This document shows, one piece after another, positions 33,805 to 42,926 of a stretch of 64,000 bases of DNA. The notes under the pieces were generated by a model. That model saw only the letters and a program-made list of their open reading frames with translations, had not been told where the DNA came from and did no database searches. Source of the stretch: Flavobacteriaceae bacterium (GTDB lineage: Bacteria > Bacteroidota > Bacteroidia > Flavobacteriales > Flavobacteriaceae); NCBI GenBank assembly GCA_016649715.1, contig JAENXC010000004.1:1-64000 (forward strand), read 5' to 3'. The translations under genes were made by a program, and so were the position numbers. Each line of letters opens with the position of its first letter. The stretch's first letter is position 1.

Positions 33805-36249
33805 ATGGCAAACTGTTTCCACTGTGGTGATGCGTGTTTAGACATAGAGATAAAGCATGAGGAGAAATCCTTCTGTTGCCATGGCTGCAAAACGGTTTTC
33901 GATATTCTGCACGACAACGATTTAAGTTATTATTACGATCTTGAAAAAACACCGGGCATTTCCCCAAAAGAAATTGCTGGCAAATACGACTTTCTCGACA
34001 ATGAAACCATTGTTGAAAAACTACTCGAATTCAATGACGGAAGCACCCAGATTGTTTCTTTTTTAATTCCTTCCATTCATTGCAGCAGCTGTATTTGGAT
34101 TTTGGAAAACCTCAATAAGCTCAATTCTGCCGTAAAATCTTCTCAAGTAAATTTTCCTGAAAAAACGGTTCGCATAACTTTTAATGGCTCCTCCGCTGAA
34201 GCTTTAGGCGGCACGCGGGCGAAGGAGAATTCGTTGAAAAACTTGGTTATTCTTTTAAGCCGAATAGGTTACGAACCCTATATTTCATTGGACGATTCCG
34301 AAAGAAAAGAGAAATATATCAACCGAAGCATTATCTACAAATTGGGCATCGCGGGTTTTGCCTTTGGAAACGTGATGTTCCTTTCGTTCCCCGAATATTT
34401 TGAACATTCCGAATTTTGGTTGGACCAATTCAAACCCTTTTTCCGTTGGTTGATGTTTGCGTTTTCGCTTCCCGTGGTTCTCTATTCCGGAAGTGGTTAT
34501 TTCACTTCGGCGTACAAAGGCTTGCGATCTAAAATTTTGAATATTGACGTTCCCATCGCTATTGGGATTGCAGTTCTTTTTATAAGAAGCACGATAGATA
34601 TTGTGATGGATTGGGGCACGGGCTACTTTGACAGTCTTACCGGGCTTATTTTCTTTTTATTGCTTGGGAAATTTTTTCAACAGAAAACCTATTCATATCT
34701 TTCATTTGAAAGGGATTACAAATCGTACTTTCCAATTGCCGTTACACGACTTTTTAAAAATCCCGAAGGAAAAACTTTGGAAGAACAAGCAGAGGTTTAC
34801 ACCGTTAAAAAGGGAGACAGATTGCTTATTCGCAACAATGAAATAATTCCGGTGGATGCTATTTTAATCAAAGGAAACGCACTAATAGACTACAGTTTTG
34901 TTACGGGTGAAGCGGAACCCATTTCCAAACAAAGCGGCGATAAACTCTTTGCTGGTGGAAAACAGCAAGCTGGAATTTTGGAAGTGGAAGTTCTGAAACC
35001 AGTGGCGCAAAGCTATTTAACGCAACTGTGGAGCAACGACGTTTTCAGTAAAGACAAAACGGGAGTTTTTGAGAATATAACTGATAGCATCAGCAAGCGT
35101 TTTACCGTAATCCTTCTTTCAATAGCTTTTATTTCCACCATTTTTTGGTTGATGGTAGATCCTTCCAAAGCGTTCAATGTGTTCACTTCTGTTTTGATTG
35201 TTGCCTGTCCGTGTGCCATTGCCTTGGCGGCGCCATTCACTTTGGGGAATGTGTTGCGCATCTTCGGAAGGGAAAAATTATATTTAAAGGAAGCTTCCGT
35301 AATTGAACAAATGGCGAAGGTGGACGCCGTGGTTTTTGACAAAACAGGAACGCTGACCACCAATCAAAAAAACCTGATAACCTATGAAGGCATTGCGCTT
35401 TCTGCGGAAGAAAAGAAATTGCTCACCAGCACACTTCGCGCTTCCAGCCATCCGCTGAGCCGCTCACTCTACAATATTTTGGATAAAAACGACATCCAAA
35501 CCTTGGACGATTTTGAAGAAGAAATAGGGAAGGGAATTTCCGCAACTTTCAATGACAATTCCATCAAAGTTGGTTCGTATGAATTTGTGGGTTTTTATGA
35601 ATGGTTGGATTCTGAATTAAAAAACAGAACCACCGTTCATATCAGCGCCAATAAGGTTTATAAAGGGTGTTATATTTTCAACAGCGAATACAGAAAAGGC
35701 GTTGCCGAAATTTTTGAACAACTTGGGAATGATAAAGATGTAATCGTACTTTCCGGAGACAATGAAGGCGAACGCGAACGGTTGGAAACGTTGCTTCCTA
35801 AAGGCACAAAACTCTATTTCAACCAAAAACCGGACGACAAGCTCGATTTTATAAAAAACCTTCAGCAAAACGGAAAAAAAGTATTGATGATCGGTGATGG
35901 GCTCAATGATGCGGGAGCTTTGAAACAGAGTGATGTCGGTTTCGTTATTTCAGAAAACACCAACGTTTTTTCGCCCGCCTCCGATGGAATTTTGGATGCT
36001 TCCCAGTTCAAAAAAATAGCTGATTATTTAAACTTTTCAAAAAAAGGAGTGAAAATTATAAAATGGGCATTCCTGCTTTCGTTGCTATACAATTTGGTTG
36101 GACTTTCCTTTGCGGTTACGGGACATTTACGACCTGTGGTGGCGGCTATTTTGATGCCTTTGAGTTCCATAAGTATCGTTGTTTTTACGACCATCGCAAC
36201 GCAATATATAGGGAAGAAATTAAGAATGGATATAAATAAGGAAATTTGA
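33805..36249 (+). CDS. ccoI: Copper-translocating P-type ATPase CcoI/FixI
   Basis: 814 residues. The N-terminus has a CFHC ... SFCCHGC cysteine cluster, then an HMA-type metal site HCSSC. About eight membrane helices are visible, with the Cys468-Pro-Cys470 transport motif (ACPCAIALAAP), the phosphorylation site DKTGT (Asp512) and GDGLNDAGAL. FixI/CcoI exports copper for cbb3 oxidase assembly. The gene starts ATG 33805 and its TGA stop (36247-36249) is part of the ccoS promoter dyad. Confidence 0.96.
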   Translation: MANCFHCGDACLDIEIKHEEKSFCCHGCKTVFDILHDNDLSYYYDLEKTPGISPKEIAGKYDFLDNETIVEKLLEFNDGSTQIVSFLIPSIHCSSCIWILENLNKLNSAVKSSQVNFPEKTVRITFNGSSAEALGGTRAKENSLKNLVILLSRIGYEPYISLDDSERKEKYINRSIIYKLGIAGFAFGNVMFLSFPEYFEHSEFWLDQFKPFFRWLMFAFSLPVVLYSGSGYFTSAYKGLRSKILNIDVPIAIGIAVLFIRSTIDIVMDWGTGYFDSLTGLIFFLLLGKFFQQKTYSYLSFERDYKSYFPIAVTRLFKNPEGKTLEEQAEVYTVKKGDRLLIRNNEIIPVDAILIKGNALIDYSFVTGEAEPISKQSGDKLFAGGKQQAGILEVEVLKPVAQSYLTQLWSNDVFSKDKTGVFENITDSISKRFTVILLSIAFISTIFWLMVDPSKAFNVFTSVLIVACPCAIALAAPFTLGNVLRIFGREKLYLKEASVIEQMAKVDAVVFDKTGTLTTNQKNLITYEGIALSAEEKKLLTSTLRASSHPLSRSLYNILDKNDIQTLDDFEEEIGKGISATFNDNSIKVGSYEFVGFYEWLDSELKNRTTVHISANKVYKGCYIFNSEYRKGVAEIFEQLGNDKDVIVLSGDNEGERERLETLLPKGTKLYFNQKPDDKLDFIKNLQQNGKKVLMIGDGLNDAGALKQSDVGFVISENTNVFSPASDGILDASQFKKIADYLNFSKKGVKIIKWAFLLSLLYNLVGLSFAVTGHLRPVVAAILMPLSSISIVVFTTIATQYIGKKLRMDINKEI

Positions 36250-36289
36250 CAAATGTCATATATTTAAGGTATTTTCGACGATATTTTTG
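36247..36289 (+). promoter_or_regulatory. ccoS-ccoNO promoter with Crp/Fnr-type dyad
   Basis: Perfect inverted repeat TGACAAATGTCA at 36247-36258 (5-bp arms, 2-nt spacer) and a perfect -7 box TATTTTTG at 36282-36289; the centre is 29.5 nt upstream of the box. The first three bases are the ccoI stop codon. This gives the operon an internal promoter. Confidence 0.75.
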
Positions 36290-36306
36290 AACTTTAAATT
36301 TCAGAT

Positions 36307-36534
36307 ATGAACATCATTTATATGCTACTGGCAATCAGTGTTTTTGTGGCACTCATCTTTTTTGCGCTGTTTATTTATTCGGTAAAAAAAGGACAATACG
36401 ATGATACTTATACCCCTTCCGTCCGTATGCTTTTTGAAGATGAACTTGTAAAAGAGGATGCTTCAAGGAAAAATAAAACTTCAAATAAAACAGTAACCAA
36501 ACCAGAAACCGAACCTGTCATAGCGCAGGAATAA
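36307..36534 (+). CDS. ccoS: Cbb3-type oxidase assembly protein CcoS
   Basis: 75 residues with one N-terminal membrane helix (LLAISVFVALIFFALFIYSVKKGQYDD) and YTPSVRMLFEDE. CcoS is needed for metal/haem cofactor insertion into the cbb3 catalytic subunit. It follows the copper ATPase, as is usual, and ends 13 nt before the ccoNO ATG. Confidence 0.95.
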   Translation: MNIIYMLLAISVFVALIFFALFIYSVKKGQYDDTYTPSVRMLFEDELVKEDASRKNKTSNKTVTKPETEPVIAQE

Positions 36535-36547
36535 ATTGACGAACACT

Positions 36548-38749
36548 ATGCAAACAGAACAGTTTTATTACGACAACCAGATTGTCAAAAAATTCGTCCA
36601 CGCCACTATATTTTGGGGGCTCATAGGTATGAGCGTCGGCTTGCTGCTGGCATTTATGTTTTTGTTTCCCAATATGACTGAGGGCATTTCGTGGCTCAGT
36701 TTTGGTCGTTTGCGACCATTGCACACCAACGCCGTTGTTTTCGCTTTTGTGGGGAATGCAATATTTGCAGGTGTATATTACTCCTCCCAGCGTTTGCTGA
36801 AAGCGCGAATGTGGAGCGACTTTCTCAGTAACCTAAACTTTTGGGGGTGGCAGGCCATTATTGTTGGTGCCGCCATCACGCTTCCTTTGGGATACACAAC
36901 TTCAAAGGAATACGCCGAACTGGAATGGCCTTTTGATATTGCCATCGCAATAATTTGGGTTGCATTTGGTGTCAACTTAATAATGACAATGGTGAAAAGA
37001 CGCCAGCGCCATTTGTACGTGGCGCTTTGGTTCTATTTGGGAACCTGGGTAACCGTTGCCGTTCTGCATATTGTGAACAGTATGGAAATTCCTGTAACCG
37101 CTTTGAAGAGTTATTCAATGTACGCCGGCGTGCAGGATGCACTGGTGCAATGGTGGTACGGGCATAATGCGGTGGCGTTTTTCCTTACCACACCTTTCCT
37201 TGGTTTGATGTATTATTTTGTGCCGAAAGCTGCGAACAGACCGGTGTATTCCTATAAGCTTTCTATCGTTCACTTTTGGTCTTTGATCTTCATCTATATC
37301 TGGGCGGGACCACACCACTTGCTGTATTCCGCGCTACCGGAATGGGCGCAGAACTTGGGGGTTGCTTTTTCAGTAATGCTTTTGGCTCCATCTTGGGGCG
37401 GGATGATAAACGGACTTTTGACGCTTCGTGGCGCGTGGGACAAAGTGCGGGTGGATCCAGTTTTAAAATTTATGGTTGTGGCAATCACGGGCTACGGGAT
37501 GGCAACTTTTGAAGGCCCTATGCTTTCGCTTAAAAACGTAAACGCCATTGCCCACTTTAGCGACTGGATTATTGCGCACGTACACGTTGGTGCGCTTGCC
37601 TGGAACGGGTTCCTCACTTTTGGGATGATCTATTGGATGGTGCCGCGCCTTTTCAAAACAAAACTGTATTCCATTAAATTGGCGAACGCACATTTCTGGA
37701 TTGGTACTTTGGGTATCATTATGTATGCGTTGCCTATGTATGTTGCAGGATTTATGCAGGCTTCCATGTGGAACCAGTTCAATCCTGACGGAACACTTAC
37801 TTATGGAAACTTCTTAGAAACGGTTACTCAAATTATGCCAATGTACTGGATGCGTGCCATTGGAGGAACGTTATACATTACGGGAGCATTTATTTTACTT
37901 TACAACATCGTGATGACTGCCAGACACGGTAGCAAAGTTACCGATGAACTTGCCGAAGCTGCACCATTATCACCAGTAACAAAAAGACAAACTTCGGGCG
38001 AAGGCTATCACACTTGGTTGGAACGCCGCCCTATTAAATTGACCATCTATGCAACCATAGCTATTTTGATTGGTGGAATGGTACAAATTATTCCTTCCTT
38101 GATGGTTGATGATTATGTGCCGGTTATTTCCAGTGTGAAACCATATACGCCGCTTGAATTGGAAGGCCGTGATATTTACATCCGCGAAGGCTGCGTTGGC
38201 TGCCACTCGCAGATGATACGCCCTTTTAGAAGTGAAGTGGCGCGTTATGGCGAATATTCAAAATCGGGTGAATATGTTTACGACCATCCATTCCTTTGGG
38301 GAAGTAAACGCACCGGACCGGACTTGCACCGCATTGGCGGAAAATATTCAGATAACTGGCACTTGAACCATATGTACGATCCGCAGAGCACGTCTTCCGG
38401 TTCCATTATGCCTTCCTATAAATGGTTGATAAATTCAGAATTGGACAAATCAAACACCGAAGCAAAAATGCGAGCTCTGGTTTTCCTTGGAGTGCCCTAT
38501 TCAGAAGAAGAAATAGCCAACGCCCAAAAATGGATGGACGAGCAGGGAACCAAAATTGAGAAGAATCTTTACAGCGACCCCGATTTTGTGAGTTCTTATG
38601 AAGCCAGTAAAAAATATGCACAGGAAAACGGCGAAGATTTCACAGAGATGAAAAACCGTGAAATCGTGGCAGTGATTGCTTATTTACAACGACTGGGAAC
38701 CGATATTAAAGTAGAAAACACTGAAAACGCTTCATCCAAAAACCAATAG
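36548..38749 (+). CDS. ccoN: Cbb3-type cytochrome c oxidase fused subunits I and II (CcoN-CcoO)
   Basis: 733 residues in one polypeptide. The N-terminal ~480 residues are the 12-helix haem-copper subunit CcoN, with HTNAVVFAFVGNA, the WWYGHNAVAFFLTTPF haem/copper ligand helix, GPHHLLY and HFSDWIIAHVHVGALAWNG. The C-terminal part is CcoO, a membrane-anchored c-type cytochrome with REGCVGCHSQMIRPFRSEV and a Met ligand in IMPSYKWL. The CcoN-CcoO fusion is known in Bacteroidota. It is the catalytic terminal oxidase at low oxygen. ATG 36548 (MQTEQFYYDNQIVKKF) was chosen over TTG 36536. ccoQ begins 2 nt after the stop. Confidence 0.97.
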   Translation: MQTEQFYYDNQIVKKFVHATIFWGLIGMSVGLLLAFMFLFPNMTEGISWLSFGRLRPLHTNAVVFAFVGNAIFAGVYYSSQRLLKARMWSDFLSNLNFWGWQAIIVGAAITLPLGYTTSKEYAELEWPFDIAIAIIWVAFGVNLIMTMVKRRQRHLYVALWFYLGTWVTVAVLHIVNSMEIPVTALKSYSMYAGVQDALVQWWYGHNAVAFFLTTPFLGLMYYFVPKAANRPVYSYKLSIVHFWSLIFIYIWAGPHHLLYSALPEWAQNLGVAFSVMLLAPSWGGMINGLLTLRGAWDKVRVDPVLKFMVVAITGYGMATFEGPMLSLKNVNAIAHFSDWIIAHVHVGALAWNGFLTFGMIYWMVPRLFKTKLYSIKLANAHFWIGTLGIIMYALPMYVAGFMQASMWNQFNPDGTLTYGNFLETVTQIMPMYWMRAIGGTLYITGAFILLYNIVMTARHGSKVTDELAEAAPLSPVTKRQTSGEGYHTWLERRPIKLTIYATIAILIGGMVQIIPSLMVDDYVPVISSVKPYTPLELEGRDIYIREGCVGCHSQMIRPFRSEVARYGEYSKSGEYVYDHPFLWGSKRTGPDLHRIGGKYSDNWHLNHMYDPQSTSSGSIMPSYKWLINSELDKSNTEAKMRALVFLGVPYSEEEIANAQKWMDEQGTKIEKNLYSDPDFVSSYEASKKYAQENGEDFTEMKNREIVAVIAYLQRLGTDIKVENTENASSKNQ

Positions 38750-38751
38750 TT

Positions 38752-38949
38752 ATGTTGAGATTTATAAAAGGAAACCTCGAAAACATTGATGATGTTCAAA
38801 TATATCCAATGATTTCACTTATAATATTCTTCGTCTTCTTTGTGGTGCTTTTTTATTGGGTATTCACAGCAAAGAAAGAGCACATTGACGAAGTGAGCAA
38901 TATTCCTTTGGAGGATGATACAAACAACCAAAACGAAAATCAGTTATGA
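38752..38949 (+). CDS. ccoQ: Cbb3 oxidase subunit CcoQ (FixQ)
   Basis: 65 residues with one membrane helix (ISLIIFFVFFVVLFYWVF) and a charged tail (AKKEHIDEVSNIPLEDD), the CcoQ pattern. It stabilises the oxidase. Its TGA stop is also the first three bases of leader copy C, and ATG 38946 overlaps the stop as ATGA, so any leader reading frame would be translationally coupled to it. Confidence 0.93.
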   Translation: MLRFIKGNLENIDDVQIYPMISLIIFFVFFVVLFYWVFTAKKEHIDEVSNIPLEDDTNNQNENQL

Positions 38950-39052
38950 AATGTCCATTAACAAATTGTAAACTAACCGAAGATGTATATTGGGGCATTC
39001 CCTGCCCGACCGACAGGCGGGCATCTTCCTATTTATCAAATATTATATACAG
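38947..39052 (+). repeat. Dispersed leader element, copy C, filling the ccoQ-ccoP junction
   Basis: 106 bp running exactly from the ccoQ stop (TGA) to the ccoP start (ATG 39053). It includes the central palindrome CCTGCCCGACCGACAGGCGGG-like (39001-39021) and the same pairing arms as copy B. A 36-codon frame from ATG 38946 (MKCPLTNCKLTED...) ends with TGA at 39054-39056, overlapping the ccoP ATG. Both ends are thus ATGA junctions. Confidence 0.85.
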
Positions 39053-40030
39053 ATGAAAACCACAAACTCATATTTAAGGGTCATCGGCTTTATGATCCTT
39101 GCCTTTTTTTTAATGGAACTCATCATTGATTCCGGCGAAGCGTGGGCAATCGTGAAATATCCAGTTATTTGGGTAGTCTTGGGAATGGTGTTTTTCTTCG
39201 CCATTGCTTTGGAAATAATTGTCGCAGCACTGCAACGCATTCTTTTTTCGGGATTGACTCCTGAAGCAAAAGAAAACTATTTGGCTGCGGAAAAAGTGAG
39301 GGAACAAAATCGTTTTGGTTGGATAAAAAGAAAATACGTAGAAATGCTCGGGGCCAAACCAATGTCGAAGGAAAGCGAAATTGTATTGGACCACAATTAT
39401 GACGGCATCCGCGAGCTGGACAACAAACTTCCGCCGTGGTGGACATACCTATTCTATGTTTCCATTGTTTTTGGAGTAGCTTATTTTGTGTATTATGAAG
39501 TATTTGATGGCCCAAGCCAAATTGACGAATACGAAACCGATGTTGCAGAAGCACAGGTAGCCATTGCCGAATTCAAGAAAAACAACAAAGATCTGATAGA
39601 TGCTGAATCTGTTGAACAATTGACAGATCCTGCTGATATTGCTGCTGGAAAAACCATTTTTACCGAGAACTGCGTGGCTTGTCATAAAGATGGCGGTGCA
39701 GGTGGAATTGGTCCAAACCTTACCGATGACAACTGGATTTTGGGTGGTGGTATTAAAAACGTTTTCCACACTGTTAGTGAAGGTGGCCGAGCCGGAAAAG
39801 GGATGATTGCCTGGAAATCCGATTTAAAACCAAGCGAAATTGCACAAGTGGCGAGCTATGTTTTGAGTCTCCACGGAACAAACCCTCCAGATGCCAAGGC
39901 CCCTGAAGGAGATATTTGGACCGATGGAAACACTCCGGTTGATGTAAATGCGAAAACGGTTGATTCTACACAAACAAATGTTGAAACCACAAATGCTGCT
40001 GTTACTGACAGCATAAAACCAGGGAATTAA
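39053..40030 (+). CDS. ccoP: Cbb3 oxidase subunit III, monohaem CcoP
   Basis: 325 residues. The N-terminus has two membrane helices (VIGFMILAFFLMELI, VIWVVLGMVFFFAIALEIIVAAL), then a linker and a third helix (TYLFYVSIVFGVAYFVYY). The periplasmic domain has a single haem c motif, CVACH, with Met ligand in KGMIAWKSDL. Proteobacterial CcoP has two haems. The C-terminal ~50 residues are low-complexity. ATG 39053 is at the end of leader copy C; any longer form would contain the repeat. Confidence 0.93.
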   Translation: MKTTNSYLRVIGFMILAFFLMELIIDSGEAWAIVKYPVIWVVLGMVFFFAIALEIIVAALQRILFSGLTPEAKENYLAAEKVREQNRFGWIKRKYVEMLGAKPMSKESEIVLDHNYDGIRELDNKLPPWWTYLFYVSIVFGVAYFVYYEVFDGPSQIDEYETDVAEAQVAIAEFKKNNKDLIDAESVEQLTDPADIAAGKTIFTENCVACHKDGGAGGIGPNLTDDNWILGGGIKNVFHTVSEGGRAGKGMIAWKSDLKPSEIAQVASYVLSLHGTNPPDAKAPEGDIWTDGNTPVDVNAKTVDSTQTNVETTNAAVTDSIKPGN

Positions 40031-40037
40031 TATTTTT

Positions 40038-40160
40038 CAATATTCAATATTCAATATTCAATATTCAATATTCGAAATTTAATTTCAATAACGATCTTAA
40101 GACATAAGTCTAAAATCTAACGCCTGCCAGCCAGTGGCAGGTCTAAAATCTAAAATCTAA
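40038..40160. repeat. Tandem repeats and palindrome between ccoP and ccoG
   Basis: CAATATT is repeated five times at 40038-40072. TCTAAAA-type 7-mers lie at 40109-40120 and 40142-40160, on both sides of a CCTGCC/GGCAGG-type palindrome (40121-40142). The TTG start of ccoG is at 40162, so the repeats end right at it. Confidence 0.85.
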
Positions 40161-40161
40161 A

Positions 40162-41583
40162 TTGGATACTCCAGAAAATGAAAGGTTCCGAGACAGTATA
40201 GGAACCATAAATGAAGAAGGCAAAAGAGCGTGGGTATATCCCAAGAAACCCTCGGGCCGATTGTATCAGTACCGCAAATATGTGAGTTATATTCTGCTTG
40301 CGTTTTTGTTTGCCGCACCTTTTGTGAAAATAAATGGCAACCAGTTTTTGTTGTTTAATGTGCTAGAGCGGCGGTTCAATATTTTTGGATTTCCTTTTTG
40401 GCCACAGGATTTTTACCTGTTTGTGATAATGATGATTATTGGCGTGGTTTTCATCATCTTTTTTACCGCTGCCTTTGGTAGAATTTTTTGTGGGTGGATC
40501 TGTCCGCAGACCATTTTTATGGAAATGGTTTTCCGAAGAATAGAATATTGGATAGATGGCGATCGGGGCGCACAGATACGTTTGGCCAAACAGAAATGGA
40601 ATGCTGAAAAAATAAGGAAACGCGTCTTGAAATGGATCGTATTCTTTATCATTTCATTTTTGATTGCGAATATATTTCTCGCCTATTTCATTGGCAGCGA
40701 TAGACTGATTCAATACGTTTTTGAAGGACCTTTGGAACACATCAGCACGCTTATTTCACTGTTTATTTTTACGGGCGTCTTCTATTTCGTTTTTGCGTGG
40801 TTCCGCGAGCAAGTATGTATTATAGCCTGCCCCTACGGAAGGTTGCAGAGTGTTTTGCTCGACAACAAATCCATCGTGGTGGCTTATGACCATAAACGTG
40901 GCGAAAAGGAAGTTGGGAGGGCCAAATTCAAGAAAAACGAAGACCGCGAAGCTTCCGGAAAAGGCGATTGCATTGATTGTTTTCAATGTGTAAACGTTTG
41001 TCCAACTGGAATAGACATTCGCAACGGAACGCAATTGGAATGTGTGAATTGCACAGCCTGTATTGATGAGTGCGACAGTATTATGGAAGCTGTGAACCTT
41101 CCGAAAGGATTGATCCGCTACGCCAGTGAAGAGAATATTGAGAAGAAAGCACCTTTCAAATTCACGCCACGACTGAAAGGTTACACCGCCGTTTTGGTTA
41201 TTTTAATTGGTGTGCTTTCTGGGTTGCTCTTTTTAAGAAGCGATGTGGAAGCAAACATTCTTCGTTTGCCGGGACAGCTTTATGAACACAAGGCAGATAA
41301 TATTATCAGCAATGTTTTCACCTATAAATTATTGAATAAAACCACGAAGAATATCGAGAATATTCACTTTAAACTGAAATCGCCCAAGGGAACAATCCAC
41401 ACCGTAAAACAAGGGGAAATTGTAGTTCCGGCTCAGGATTTGGCAGAAGGAACCCTCTTTATTGAAATAAACAATGCTGCACTTAGTGGTGATAAAAACC
41501 GGGCGGTCATTGAAGTTTACAGCGGTGATGATTTAATTGAAACCACGAGCGTTACCTTTTTGGGACCGCGGAGTTATAAATAG
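40162..41583 (+). CDS. ccoG: Cytochrome c oxidase accessory protein CcoG
   Basis: 473 residues. About five membrane helices and two 4Fe-4S ferredoxin-like clusters: CGWICPQTIF, CIIACPYGRLQSV, and CIDCFQCVNVCPTGIDIRN plus CVNCTACIDECD. The C-terminal part is an Ig-like domain (SRNAA-type end). CcoG reduces copper for delivery to the oxidase. It begins with TTG 40162; the MDTPENERFRDSIG start and its position after tandem repeats support that. ccoH follows 70 nt later. Confidence 0.93.
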   Translation: MDTPENERFRDSIGTINEEGKRAWVYPKKPSGRLYQYRKYVSYILLAFLFAAPFVKINGNQFLLFNVLERRFNIFGFPFWPQDFYLFVIMMIIGVVFIIFFTAAFGRIFCGWICPQTIFMEMVFRRIEYWIDGDRGAQIRLAKQKWNAEKIRKRVLKWIVFFIISFLIANIFLAYFIGSDRLIQYVFEGPLEHISTLISLFIFTGVFYFVFAWFREQVCIIACPYGRLQSVLLDNKSIVVAYDHKRGEKEVGRAKFKKNEDREASGKGDCIDCFQCVNVCPTGIDIRNGTQLECVNCTACIDECDSIMEAVNLPKGLIRYASEENIEKKAPFKFTPRLKGYTAVLVILIGVLSGLLFLRSDVEANILRLPGQLYEHKADNIISNVFTYKLLNKTTKNIENIHFKLKSPKGTIHTVKQGEIVVPAQDLAEGTLFIEINNAALSGDKNRAVIEVYSGDDLIETTSVTFLGPRSYK

Positions 41584-41653
41584 CTGGGTGCTGGGAGGCA
41601 GATGCTGGATGGCGGAAAATAAACAATAAAAATAATCAATAAATAACAGTGCG

Positions 41654-42100
41654 ATGAAAATAAACTGGGGTTGGGGATTGGCGATTGTGATGGTGCTTTT
41701 TATTGCGTTCATTATGTATTTCGTAATTAAAATTAGCACCGACAAAAAGTATGATTATGATTTGGTGACCGAAGAATACTATAAAAAGGAAATGGTTTAC
41801 CAAAAAGAAATTGATGCAGAAGAAAATTCTAATTCTTTAGAAGGAAGCATTTCAGGTGAAAAGACGCCCGAAGGTTGGATGCTCACTTTTCCAAAAAATA
41901 TTGATTACTCAAAAATAGAAGGTACGGTACTCCTTTACAGGCCATCCAACAAACAATTGGATTTTGAATTGCCTTTGAAGCTCTCAGACCCAAACTTGCT
42001 TATCCCGGACGAACGTTTGGTGGCGGGCCGTTGGAACACTATTGTTCGATGGAAGTATAACGGGGAGGATTATTTGTATAAAGAGGAAATTACATATTAG
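41654..42100 (+). CDS. ccoH: FixH family protein (CcoH)
   Basis: 148 residues with one membrane helix (WGLAIVMVLFIAFIMYFVI) and YDLVTEEYYKKEMVYQKEID, the CcoH/FixH signature. It helps assembly of cbb3 oxidase. A hexamer repeat follows the stop. Confidence 0.9.
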   Translation: MKINWGWGLAIVMVLFIAFIMYFVIKISTDKKYDYDLVTEEYYKKEMVYQKEIDAEENSNSLEGSISGEKTPEGWMLTFPKNIDYSKIEGTVLLYRPSNKQLDFELPLKLSDPNLLIPDERLVAGRWNTIVRWKYNGEDYLYKEEITY

Positions 42101-42105
42101 AAATA

Positions 42106-42176
42106 GAAATCGAAATCGAAATCGAAATCGAAATCGAAATCGAAATCGAAATTGAACATTGAAAATTGAAAATTGA
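42106..42176. repeat. GAAATC hexamer and GAAAATT heptamer tandem repeat
   Basis: Seven GAAATC units and one GAAATT unit at 42106-42153, then three 7-bp GAACATT/GAAAATT units. It ends at the ATG of the next gene (42177). The array fills the ccoH to SafE-like gap. Confidence 0.92.
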
Positions 42177-42914
42177 ATGCTGTACACCGCTCTCATATTC
42201 GGATTACTCGGAAGCTTCCACTGCGTGGGAATGTGTGGGCCTATAGCGTTTTTGTTGCCAGTTGAAAGGAATAACAACTTTAAAAAAGTTGGGCAGATAT
42301 TTCTGTATCATTTCGGAAGGATTTTAGCGTATAGCATTCTTGGATTGGTTTTTGGGCTGGTTGGAAAAAGTTTAAACCTGTTCGGGATTCAACAGCAGCT
42401 TTCAATAATTATTGGAGTTTTGATGTTGTTGGTTATTTTTCTTCCGCAGAAAACTTTTAACAAATACAACTTTTCAAAACCTATTTATAAAATTGTTTCT
42501 AAAGTGAAATCTGCCTTGGGAAAGGAACTCAAAAAGAAAACTCCGGACACATTTTTAACCATCGGTTTTTTAAACGGCTTTCTTCCGTGCGGCTTGGTTT
42601 ATATGGCTGTGTTTGGTGCTATTGCTTCGGGCAACGCTTTACAGGGAAGTTTGTATATGGCGCTATTTGGATTGGGGACCATTCCGCTGATGACTTCGGC
42701 TATTTATTTGGGTAATTTTTTGAACGGACAGGTGCGGCAAAGAATTCGTCGTGCCATTCCAGTGCTTATAGTAATCATAGGCTGCCTTTTTATTGTTCGT
42801 GGTTTAGGCTTGGGAATTCCATATATTTCACCCAAACCAATGACTGAAACCGTTGATGCTAATCAAAATTGTGCCCCGATAGTTTCAGAAATTAAAACAA
42901 TCAATAACCATTAA
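42177..42914 (+). CDS. Sulfite-exporter TauE/SafE-like (UreH-type) membrane protein
   Basis: 245 residues with about six membrane helices. The N-terminal motif GLLGSFHCVGMCGPIAF and the middle GFLNGFLPCGLVYMA hold the conserved Cys of the UreH-type group, often found in cbb3 operons and linked to metal (copper) handling. The C-terminal part has GIIGCLFIVRGLGLGIPYIS-like features. The transport substrate is not established. It is next to a tandem repeat on its 5' side. Confidence 0.85.
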   Translation: MLYTALIFGLLGSFHCVGMCGPIAFLLPVERNNNFKKVGQIFLYHFGRILAYSILGLVFGLVGKSLNLFGIQQQLSIIIGVLMLLVIFLPQKTFNKYNFSKPIYKIVSKVKSALGKELKKKTPDTFLTIGFLNGFLPCGLVYMAVFGAIASGNALQGSLYMALFGLGTIPLMTSAIYLGNFLNGQVRQRIRRAIPVLIVIIGCLFIVRGLGLGIPYISPKPMTETVDANQNCAPIVSEIKTINNH

Positions 42915-42926
42915 AATATATAGACT

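Noticed and set aside
36536-36547. TTG 36536 as ccoNO start
   Set aside because: ATG 36548 begins the conserved MQTEQFYYDNQIVKKF region; the four extra codons have no support.
42106-42176. Possible CRISPR-like array
   Set aside because: Units are 6-7 bp and contiguous, with no spacers and no cas genes in the window.
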